DNA of 64,000 bases, taken from Pacificitalea manganoxidans (lineage in GTDB: Bacteria > Pseudomonadota > Alphaproteobacteria > Rhodobacterales > Rhodobacteraceae). Positions 57,478-64,000 of this stretch are shown piece after piece; positions within the stretch are counted from its first letter, which is position 1; every line of letters begins with the position of its first letter. The position numbers and the translations under genes were made by a program. Location of the stretch: NCBI RefSeq assembly GCF_002504165.1, contig NZ_CP021404.1, forward strand, positions 62,001 through 126,000. The letters run 5' to 3'. The notes under the pieces were generated by a model. The model was not told the origin of the DNA, did no database searches, and saw only the letters and a program-made list of their open reading frames with translations.

Positions 57478-58086
57478 TCACGCGCCCAACCGGCACGCGG
57501 CGCGCGACGCGACCGCCTCGGCCGGTTCTTCGCGGCGGAAATAGTCCAGAACCTTACCGCCTTCGGTCACCAGATAGGTGAAGGTCGAATGCCCGACGAG
57601 GTAATACTCGTCTTCCGGTTCCGCAGGCACGGACGCATAGGCCCGGAACGCCTGCACCGTGTCGCGGATCTGCTCGGGCGTGCCGGTCAGGCCGATCATG
57701 TCCTCGCTCACATTGGCGGCGAATTCACCAACCACGTCGGGCGTGTCGCGGGCCGGATCGACAGAGACAAAGATCGGCGTGACCTCCACCCCGTCATCGG
57801 CCAGCATCTCGGCCGCGGTGGCGTTGCGCACGGTATCGACCGGGCAGACATCCGGGCAGAAAGTATAGCCGAAATACAAAAGCGCCGGCCCATCCAGCAG
57901 ATCGGCCTCGGTCACCGTATTGCCCTGCGCATCGGTCAGCGAAAACGCCCCACCCATCGCGTCGAACCCGCCAGCCACAGCGCCGCCGCCGCAATCCACC
58001 TCGCGCGGCCAGAATGCGTAGACGCCGGTTCCCACCAGCACCACGCCCAGCGCAATGGCCGACGTAATGGCGAAAGTCTTGGTCAT
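57478..58086 (-). CDS. senC: SCO1/SenC family copper chaperone
   Basis: A 202-residue membrane-anchored thioredoxin-fold protein. An uncleaved N-terminal helix (residues 5-27) is followed by the Sco copper site: CPDVCP (about residue 72) and the distant histidine in VGHSTFTYLV (about 167). It helps assemble the CuA or CuB centre of cytochrome oxidase and, in Rhodobacter, links oxidase state to RegB. AGGAG lies eight bases before the ATG. The order senC-regA, divergent from regB, is classical. Confidence 0.96.
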   Translation of the reverse strand: MTKTFAITSAIALGVVLVGTGVYAFWPREVDCGGGAVAGGFDAMGGAFSLTDAQGNTVTEADLLDGPALLYFGYTFCPDVCPVDTVRNATAAEMLADDGVEVTPIFVSVDPARDTPDVVGEFAANVSEDMIGLTGTPEQIRDTVQAFRAYASVPAEPEDEYYLVGHSTFTYLVTEGGKVLDYFRREEPAEAVASRAACRLGA

Positions 58087-58173
58087 GTCGCTCTCCTGCA
58101 ATCTGTCGCGCGATTGCTGCCCTGCCGCGCGCAGGGTATCAAGGGGACCATCCGTCACAGAGGATGCCGCGCG

Positions 58174-59574
58174 ATGGCCGAACAGATCCAGTCCGTATTC
58201 GACCAGTTCGCGCGCAGCAACCTGATCCGCCTGCGCACCCTGATCGTGCTGCGCTGGATCGCCATTGCCGGGCAGATCGGCGCGATTTTCGTGGCGATCC
58301 GGTTCTACGACCTGCAACTGGAACTGGGGCTGTGTTACCTTGCCATCGGCGCGGCGGTGATCTCCAATCTCGTGTCGGTGTTCATCTACCCCGAAAACAA
58401 ACGCCTGTCAGATACCGAAGCGGCGCTGGCGCTGTTGTTCGATGTTGGCCAGCTTTCGGTTCTGGTGTTCCTGACCGGCGGGCTGAACAACCCCTTTGCG
58501 CTGCTGATCCTTGCGCCCGTGACCATCGCCGCCTCCACCCTGCGGCTGCGCTCGATGATCCTGCTGTCCGGGGCGGCGATCGGCTTTGTCACTGTGGTTC
58601 TGTTCGTCTTTGTGCCGCTGCGCACCGACGATGGGCTGATGCTGGCAATGCCGGATGTGTTTCGCTTTGGCTTTTGGGTCGCGATCGTGATCGGCATCGC
58701 GTTTCTTGCGGGCTATGCGCGGCGGGTGTCGAAAGAACGTCAAAGCATGTCCGAGGCGTTGCTGGCCACGCAGATGGCGCTGGCGCGGGAGCAGAAGCTG
58801 ACCGATCTGGGCGGGGTTGTCGCCGCCGCCGCGCATGAGCTGGGCACACCGCTGGCGACGATCAAGCTGGTCAGTTCCGAACTGATCGAAGAACTGGACG
58901 GCAACGAGACCCTGCGCGACGATGCCGTGCTGATCCGCGAACAGGCCGACCGCTGCCGCGATATCCTGCATTCGATGGGGCGCGCCGGGAAAGATGACCT
59001 GCATATGCGCCGCGCGCCGCTCGACAGTGTGCTGCGCGAAGCCGCCGAGCCGCATGGCACCCGGGGCAAGACGGTGATCTTTGACGTAGCCCCCGCACCC
59101 GCCGCACCGGCCCGCCAGCCTAATATTTTCCGCAGGCCCGAGATCATCCACGGCCTGCGCAACATGATCCAGAACGCTGTCGATTTCGCCGATGCGACAG
59201 TCTGGGTCGAGGCCCGCTGGACGGCCTCCACGATCACCATTCGCATCGCCGATGATGGCGCGGGCTATCCGCCCGATGTGATCGGCCGCATCGGCGACCC
59301 TTTCGTGCGCAACCGGCGGCGCGCTGACGCGGAGCGCGACAAACGCCCTGAATACGAGGGCATGGGGCTCGGGCTGTTCATCGCCAAGACGCTGCTGGAG
59401 CGGTCCGGGGCGACACTGACATTCGCCAATGGAAGCAATCCGTTCCTTAGCCCAGATGAGCGCCCTGACCGGCGTGGCGCGATTGTCGAGGCCGTTTGGC
59501 CCCGCAGCGCGCTGGCCGGATCCGAAGACCCCGCCGACCGGGCCTTGGGCGCGAATGAACCGATTGACGCGTAA
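58174..59574 (+). CDS. regB: Redox sensor histidine kinase RegB/PrrB/ActS
   Basis: A 466-residue sensor kinase. Six membrane helices (residues about 25-185) include the quinone-site motif GGLNNPFAL. The H-box is AAAAHELGTPLATIKL (about residue 225) and the redox-active cysteine is in EQADRCRDILHS (about 270). The ATPase domain has N-box HGLRNMIQNAVDFA and GLGLFIAKTLLERSG. It phosphorylates RegA in response to quinone or redox state. The start at 58174 lies 87 bases from the divergent senC start. Confidence 0.97.
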   Translation: MAEQIQSVFDQFARSNLIRLRTLIVLRWIAIAGQIGAIFVAIRFYDLQLELGLCYLAIGAAVISNLVSVFIYPENKRLSDTEAALALLFDVGQLSVLVFLTGGLNNPFALLILAPVTIAASTLRLRSMILLSGAAIGFVTVVLFVFVPLRTDDGLMLAMPDVFRFGFWVAIVIGIAFLAGYARRVSKERQSMSEALLATQMALAREQKLTDLGGVVAAAAHELGTPLATIKLVSSELIEELDGNETLRDDAVLIREQADRCRDILHSMGRAGKDDLHMRRAPLDSVLREAAEPHGTRGKTVIFDVAPAPAAPARQPNIFRRPEIIHGLRNMIQNAVDFADATVWVEARWTASTITIRIADDGAGYPPDVIGRIGDPFVRNRRRADAERDKRPEYEGMGLGLFIAKTLLERSGATLTFANGSNPFLSPDERPDRRGAIVEAVWPRSALAGSEDPADRALGANEPIDA

Positions 59575-59590
59575 CGCGCGTAACGCCCGA

Positions 59591-59606
59591 TTAACCGCAA
59601 TTTAAC
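59591..59606 (+). promoter_or_regulatory. Full CtrA-type box TTAA-N7-TTAACC upstream of the PAS gene
   Basis: TTAACCGCAATTTAAC matches the CtrA consensus TTAA-N7-TTAA exactly. It lies 62 bases ahead of the ATG at 59669 and just past the regB stop, a promoter-proximal position for that gene. Confidence 0.65.
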
Positions 59607-59668
59607 CGCCACTGCCACAAGGTGACCGGACCGATCTGTCAGGGATTCGTCTACACGGGGTGCCTTGC

Positions 59669-61345
59669 ATGGAATTTGTCGCGCCGGTTCTGGCCCAGCT
59701 TTCCCAGTTGCCCGATTTCAGCATGCCGGGCTCGGCGTTGCTGCTGGCGCTGTGTCTGGTGGCGACCGCGATCCTGACGGCTGGGGGCGGGTTGCTGCTG
59801 CTGACCCAGTTTGCCCCCCGTCTTCGCGTGGACTGGCCTGCGGTGGATACCGACAATGGCGAACTGGTGTTCCTGTTTGACGAAACCCGCCTGCGTGATG
59901 CCAGCAGCGCGGGCCGCGCCCTGTTGGCGCTGGGACCGGACAGGCTCCCCCCGTGGCCCCGGCTTATGCATATCCTGTCCGCACGGTTTCCTGATCTGGA
60001 ACAGAAACTTGGCGGACTTGCCGCCGTGACCCGCCTGACCTGTCGCGCGGGGGACGACGATCCGGGCGAATTGCATGCGCAATGGTGTCATGGGCTGGTG
60101 CGGCTGGAACTTGTCGATCGACCCGCCGCGCTTGGCTCACCGCCCACCGACAGCGGACCGGACAGTTTTACCCGGCAGGCGCTGCAGGAACGGCTCGACG
60201 CGCTCAGCCGCACGCTAGATGCCGCGCCGATGCCTGTTTGGCGCGAAACAGCGGCGGGACGGGTGATCTGGGCGAACCGCAGCTATCTGAACCTGACCGG
60301 CGCGCAGGAGGGAGGCGATGATCTGCCTCAGCTGTTCGAGGCCCTGCCCCGACCGCCGCGCGAGGTCGCGAACGAAAACGGGAAGAGCGGACCAGATCTG
60401 ATCCGCCGCGCGCCTGCCCGCGCGGAGGCCATCGCAAACGGCGAAACCCCGCCGGGCGAACGGCTCTGGTTCGAATGTCACAGCAAATGGCAGGACGACA
60501 CCGTGCTGACCTATGCCCTGCCCGCGCAACAAATCGTTCGGGCGGAGGCCAGCCTGCGCGAATTTGTCCAGACGCTGACGAAAACCTTTGCCCAGCTCAC
60601 CACCGGGCTTGCGATATTCGACCGTCACCGGCGGCTTGCGGTTTTTAACCCCGCATTGACCGATCTATCGGCTCTGCCGCCGCAGTTTCTGTCCGCCCGC
60701 CCGACCCTGACCGCATTCCTCGATTCCCTGCGCGAAGCCCAGCGCATGCCGGAACCCCGCGACTATCGGTCATGGCGCAGCGCCATTGCGGCGCTGGAAC
60801 AGGACGCGGAGGAAGGCACCTATCAGGAAACATGGAGCCTGCCGGGCGGTCAGACGCTAAAAGTGACAGGCCGCCCCCATCCCGATGGCGCGTTGGCGTT
60901 TTTGTTCGAGGATATCACATCCGAGATCGCTCTCACCCGCCGCTTCCGGTCGGAGTTGGAACTGGGCCAATCCATTGCCGATAGCCTTGATGAGGCGATC
61001 GTCGTCTTTTCCCGCACGGGTCTGGTCCTCATGTCGAACGAAGCGCATGCGCGGCTCTGGGACCAAGACCCCGGTGCGATGCTGGCCGAAATTGGCGCGA
61101 CCGAGGTCATTGCGCACTGGCAATCCCGCTGTCGTCCCAGCCCGGTCTGGGGCGAACTGCGCGATTTCCTTCAGGCCGAAACCGAGCGCGCGGAGTGGGA
61201 CGGCGAATTGCGAATGCGCGATGGCACCGCTCTGGTTTGCCGCTTCGTGCCTATTGCGGGCGGCGCGACGCTTGTCACCTTCCAGCAGGCCGAGCGCCTA
61301 TCGACGCGGAAGGTCTGGGCCACGTTGCCCGCCCGCACGGGGTAA
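59669..61345 (+). CDS. Membrane-anchored multi-PAS protein without a kinase domain
   Basis: A 558-residue protein with one N-terminal membrane helix (about 22-47) and three PAS-like units (about 180-285, 300-420, 430-545; for example LDAAPMPVWRETAAGRVIWA and TTGLAIFDRHRRLAVFNPAL). The C-terminus stops at FVPIAGGATLVTFQQAERLS, just where sensor kinases of this type continue into a HisKA domain. No H-box or ATPase motifs follow here or in the 600 bases beyond. It could be a signalling scaffold or a truncated kinase. It lies after regB behind a CtrA box. Confidence 0.83.
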   Translation: MEFVAPVLAQLSQLPDFSMPGSALLLALCLVATAILTAGGGLLLLTQFAPRLRVDWPAVDTDNGELVFLFDETRLRDASSAGRALLALGPDRLPPWPRLMHILSARFPDLEQKLGGLAAVTRLTCRAGDDDPGELHAQWCHGLVRLELVDRPAALGSPPTDSGPDSFTRQALQERLDALSRTLDAAPMPVWRETAAGRVIWANRSYLNLTGAQEGGDDLPQLFEALPRPPREVANENGKSGPDLIRRAPARAEAIANGETPPGERLWFECHSKWQDDTVLTYALPAQQIVRAEASLREFVQTLTKTFAQLTTGLAIFDRHRRLAVFNPALTDLSALPPQFLSARPTLTAFLDSLREAQRMPEPRDYRSWRSAIAALEQDAEEGTYQETWSLPGGQTLKVTGRPHPDGALAFLFEDITSEIALTRRFRSELELGQSIADSLDEAIVVFSRTGLVLMSNEAHARLWDQDPGAMLAEIGATEVIAHWQSRCRPSPVWGELRDFLQAETERAEWDGELRMRDGTALVCRFVPIAGGATLVTFQQAERLSTRKVWATLPARTG

Positions 61346-61946
61346 CCCACGAGGCCAATACGGCACGTAGGCCGGTGGATGCCTGACCTGCGCATGCCAA
61401 CGCCTGACCGGCGCATGCCTATAAACGCACGCCCTGTCGACGCTGACTAAATCAGCGCTGGCTCACTCGGCGCTAGCTGTATCAGCGCGTTCTGCCCGCG
61501 GGCTGCTATACCGCCATCGCCCCACAGTCTCCGGGCTGGTGGGGTCTCCGGGGTCGTGATGGACAGCGACGCTGGCCTCTATCGCAGGCGTGGCATCGAT
61601 GTCTCCCGCCCTACGCCGCGCACGGGGCGTGACGGATGGCTGGGGCGCTTCTGCCACCCGCGGGTCGCAGCCCTCGGTTTCTGGCCAAGCCCCCTGACAG
61701 GGCGCGCCATCCACAGCACATTATAGGTGTCCGCTCTGCAGTCACCGCGTGTGGAAGGGCAGCCTCCCGCGCGCATCACAACGGTCACCGGACTTCTGGA
61801 AGGCGCTGTTCATGAAGGCTCCCCGCCCGCGCCCATCACAACCTCGCCGCTCCAGCAGATAACACATGGTGCAGCCAAGCCGCGCCCCGCGTGAAACCGC
61901 CTCTTGGATATTGCAGCGCGCGGGCCGAGGCTCCACATTCACCGCC
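61346..61946. other. Gene-poor gap between the PAS gene and tsaE
   Basis: No convincing gene. It holds two 18-base direct copies (GCCTGACCTGCGCATGCC at 61381-61398 and a one-mismatch copy at 61402-61419), a small hairpin CGCTGA/TCAGCG (61441-61457), and two imperfect copies of CGCGCCCATCACAAC around 61770 and 61830. No remnant of a histidine kinase was recognised in any frame. Confidence 0.5.
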
Positions 61947-62558
61947 ATGTCGCGCAATCCATCCTCCTACCCGGTCCAGACACCGGGCCCCATGGCCCCC
62001 GATGCGTCCACTGGCCCGCACCCGCGCGGGGCCGATACCGATGGCGCGGTGACCGTGGACCTTCTGCTGCCGGGACCGCAGGCGACGGAACGGATGGGGC
62101 AGACGCTGGCAGGCGTTGCGCAACCGGGCGACTGCATTTTGCTGGAAGGCCCGATCGGGGCCGGCAAAAGCGCCTTTGCCCGCGCCTTTATCCAGTCCCG
62201 CATGGCCAAACATGATCGGGTCGAAGACGTGCCCTCCCCGACCTTCACACTGGTACAGGTCTATGATCTGCCTGATGGCGAGGTCTGGCACGCCGATCTT
62301 TACCGCCTGACCCATCCCGACGAAGCGCTGGAGCTTGGCCTCGATGAGGCGATGGAAACCGCGATCTGCCTTATCGAATGGCCCGACCGGCTGGGCTCTG
62401 CCGCCCCGGCTGGTGCCATCCGGATCGCGCTTGCGTCGCCCGACGGGACAGGTACACCCGCCGACGAACAGAACCCCGACAGCCGGGTTGCGCATATCAC
62501 GCTGCCCTCCCCGGCGCGCGCCGCCCTGACAGACGCCATCCGGAGGCTTTTGCCATGA
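61947..62558 (+). CDS. tsaE: tRNA N6-threonylcarbamoyladenosine synthesis ATPase TsaE
   Basis: A 203-residue P-loop ATPase that supports TsaD/TsaB in making t6A37 of ANN-decoding tRNAs. Walker A is LLEGPIGAGKSAFARAF (about residue 67), and SPTFTLVQVYDLP, WHADLYRL and LIEWPDRLG are TsaE motifs. The N-terminus has about 35 extra residues rich in Pro, Ser and Thr; a start at 61992 would remove part of them. The stop overlaps the amgK start (ATGA). Confidence 0.93.
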   Translation: MSRNPSSYPVQTPGPMAPDASTGPHPRGADTDGAVTVDLLLPGPQATERMGQTLAGVAQPGDCILLEGPIGAGKSAFARAFIQSRMAKHDRVEDVPSPTFTLVQVYDLPDGEVWHADLYRLTHPDEALELGLDEAMETAICLIEWPDRLGSAAPAGAIRIALASPDGTGTPADEQNPDSRVAHITLPSPARAALTDAIRRLLP

Positions 62559-63607
62559 TCCACCCGCCCCCGCAGACCCAGCGGCGCGATGTCAAAGCGT
62601 TCCTCGACCGGCTTGGCTGGGGCGGAGCCGAAATCGCGACCCTTGCCGGTGACGCCTCGAACCGCCGCTATGATCGGTTGACCCACCCCGAAACCGATGC
62701 CCGCGCGGTGCTGATGGACGCCCCGCCGCAGAAGGGCGAAGATGTCGGTCCGTTCCTGAACGTCGCCGCCTACCTCACCGCGCTGGGGCTGAGTGCGCCC
62801 CGCATACTGGGCGAGGATCGCGAACAGGGGTATCTGCTGCTGGAGGATCTGGGCGACGATCTTTTTGCCCGGCTGCTGCGGTTGGAGCCAGAGGCGGAGG
62901 AGACGCTCTATCACGCTGCCGCCGACGTATTGCTCACCCTTGGCCGCAACGCCCCGCCCGCCGGGCTTCCGCCGCTCGATGCCAGCGGCATGGCGCGGCT
63001 CGCGGCGCTGGCCTGGACCTGGTATGCGCCCGGCATCACCGAAGACCCCGGCACCGGCCCCGATCCTGAACCGATGCTGGCCGCGCTGACCCCGATCTTG
63101 CAAGATGTCATGGAGGATGGCAGCGCGCGGGTTCTGGCGCAGCGCGATTTCCATGCCGAAAACCTCATCTGGCTGCCGGAGCGGGACGGCGCGGCGCGTG
63201 TCGGCCTGCTTGATTTTCAGGACGCCGTAGCCGGGCACCCAGCCTATGATCTGGTGTCGCTGCTGGAAGACGCCCGCCGCGATGTGCGGGCCGACACGGT
63301 GACCCGTGTCAAAGATCGCTTCATCCACCTGTCAGGCAGTGACGCGGCCGCGTTCGAATTGGCCTATGCCGCGCTTGGCGCTCAACGCAATCTGCGTATC
63401 CTCGGCGTTTTTGCGCGGCTCTCGCTGCATTTCGCGAAACCGCATTATGTGGATCTGATCCCTCGGGTCTGGGGCCATCTGCACACCGATCTTGCGCATC
63501 CGCGTCTGGCCGGTCTGCGCGATCTGGTGCTGCGCGATCTGCCGGAACCGACCCCGAAACGACTTCAACGATTGAAAGACCGATGCGGCACGATCCCGAC
63601 GCTTTGA
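62555..63607 (+). CDS. amgK: AmgK-like sugar kinase (aminoglycoside phosphotransferase fold)
   Basis: A 350-residue APH-fold kinase. The catalytic loop is LAQRDFHAENLIWL (about residue 200) and the metal-binding motif is LLDFQDA. In this gene order (tsaE, kinase, nucleotidyltransferase) the family is AmgK, the anomeric MurNAc/GlcNAc kinase of the cell-wall recycling route that bypasses de novo MurA synthesis. Aminoglycoside resistance is not implied. It overlaps tsaE by four bases and murU by 25. Confidence 0.9.
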   Translation: MIHPPPQTQRRDVKAFLDRLGWGGAEIATLAGDASNRRYDRLTHPETDARAVLMDAPPQKGEDVGPFLNVAAYLTALGLSAPRILGEDREQGYLLLEDLGDDLFARLLRLEPEAEETLYHAAADVLLTLGRNAPPAGLPPLDASGMARLAALAWTWYAPGITEDPGTGPDPEPMLAALTPILQDVMEDGSARVLAQRDFHAENLIWLPERDGAARVGLLDFQDAVAGHPAYDLVSLLEDARRDVRADTVTRVKDRFIHLSGSDAAAFELAYAALGAQRNLRILGVFARLSLHFAKPHYVDLIPRVWGHLHTDLAHPRLAGLRDLVLRDLPEPTPKRLQRLKDRCGTIPTL

Positions 63608-64000
63608 TGATCTTTGCCGCCGGGTTTGGCACCCGGATGGGCCCGTTGACCGCCACGCGGCCAAAACCGTTGATCGAGGTCGCGGGCCGCACCCTGCTGG
63701 ACCGTGCCTTGGCGATGGGCGCACAGGCTGGCGTCGCGCGCACGGTTGTGAACACCCATTACCTGCGCGAACAGGTCGCCGCGCATCTGGCTGACCGTCC
63801 TGAAATCGCGATCAGCGCGGAGGCGGAGATCCTTGAAACCGGCGGTGGGCTAAAGGCGGCGCTGCCCTTGCTGGGCCCGAGCCCGGTGATGACCCTGAAC
63901 CCGGATGCGGTATGGACCGGGCCGAACCCGCTGGCTGCCCTGCGCGCCGCATGGGACCCGGCGCGGATGGATGCGCTGCTGATGCTGGTGCCTGCCTCGG
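63583..64000 (+). CDS. murU: N-acetylmuramate alpha-1-phosphate uridylyltransferase MurU-like, N-terminal part
   Basis: A partial nucleotidyltransferase running off the window. The nucleotide-binding motif MIFAAGFGTRMGPLTATRPKPL is split across residues 9-30, followed by VNTHYLREQ and ILETGGGLKAALPLLGPSP, typical of MurU/RmlA-like sugar-nucleotide transferases. With AmgK it would rebuild UDP-MurNAc from recycled MurNAc. The start at 63583 is used; ATG 63607 (TGATG with the amgK stop) is possible. Confidence 0.9.
   Translation, partial: MRHDPDALMIFAAGFGTRMGPLTATRPKPLIEVAGRTLLDRALAMGAQAGVARTVVNTHYLREQVAAHLADRPEIAISAEAEILETGGGLKAALPLLGPSPVMTLNPDAVWTGPNPLAALRAAWDPARMDALLMLVPAS

Noticed and set aside
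56743-58173. Open frame extending RegB upstream by more than 450 codons
   Set aside because: It mirrors regA and senC; RegB length and motifs start at 58174.
61463-61957. Small minus-strand frames before tsaE
   Set aside because: Short, cysteine- and arginine-rich, and overlapping repeats and the tsaE start; no support as genes.
62555-63607. Aminoglycoside resistance kinase
   Set aside because: The APH fold is shared with AmgK, and the tsaE/murU context points to cell-wall recycling.

Overview
This 64 kb window is GC-rich, densely coding DNA from an alphaproteobacterium, most likely a Rhodobacteraceae/Roseobacter-group member. The evidence is a RegB/SenC/RegA redox cluster in its classical arrangement, a short-form HisG paired with HisZ, DUF1489, a family of ATGA/TGATG translational couplings, two perfect CtrA boxes (TTAA-N7-TTAA), and a tsaE-amgK-murU block. 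Genus and species cannot be read from the sequence. No phage, insertion sequence, CRISPR array or rRNA was seen. One tRNA (Val, GAC) is present.

Layout. 1-14 kb: end of hisZ and hisG, DUF1489, an alanine/glycine:cation symporter, an esterase, an SDR, dapD, a LOG-family protein, an unknown RHH-like protein, then a minus-strand series of zinc exporter, class I amidohydrolase, amidoligase, rlmN, rpmJ and tRNA-Val, followed by an N-formylglutamate amidohydrolase and a CPBP protease. 14-20 kb: ilvD followed by three poorly known genes and a FadH-like flavoenzyme. 20-28 kb: an accessory catabolic island comprising an RraA-like aldolase, a ketoglutarate-semialdehyde-type dehydrogenase, a complete tripartite tricarboxylate transporter (tctCBA) and GntR and LysR regulators, with AT-rich intergenic regions that share short motifs. 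28-30 kb: dapE and a small conserved gene.

30-37 kb holds a compact polysaccharide cluster (polymerase-like protein, flippase, two GT4 glycosyltransferases, a WcaF-like acetyltransferase, an SGNH esterase with a large insertion). It carries CtrA sites and a start-codon-adjacent hairpin. 37-46 kb: a class II aldolase, translationally coupled adenine deaminase and AMP nucleosidase (AMP to hypoxanthine salvage), then hslO/CoA-Nudix/cca, a second Nudix gene, and a divergent pair of a REC-PP2C phosphatase and an Hpt protein. 46-56 kb: ilvA, argG, a gene-free stretch with a degenerate duplicated repeat, a secreted DUF7282-like protein, ribokinase, malic enzyme and mutS. 56-64 kb: lipoprotein-regA-senC divergent from regB, a membrane PAS protein that lacks a kinase domain and sits behind a CtrA box, then tsaE, amgK and the start of murU.

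The best candidates for something new are the amidoligase/amidohydrolase pair, the putative CtrA connection between the polysaccharide cluster and the kinase-less PAS protein, the insertion-bearing SGNH protein, and the shared operator-like motifs of the RraA/TTT island.
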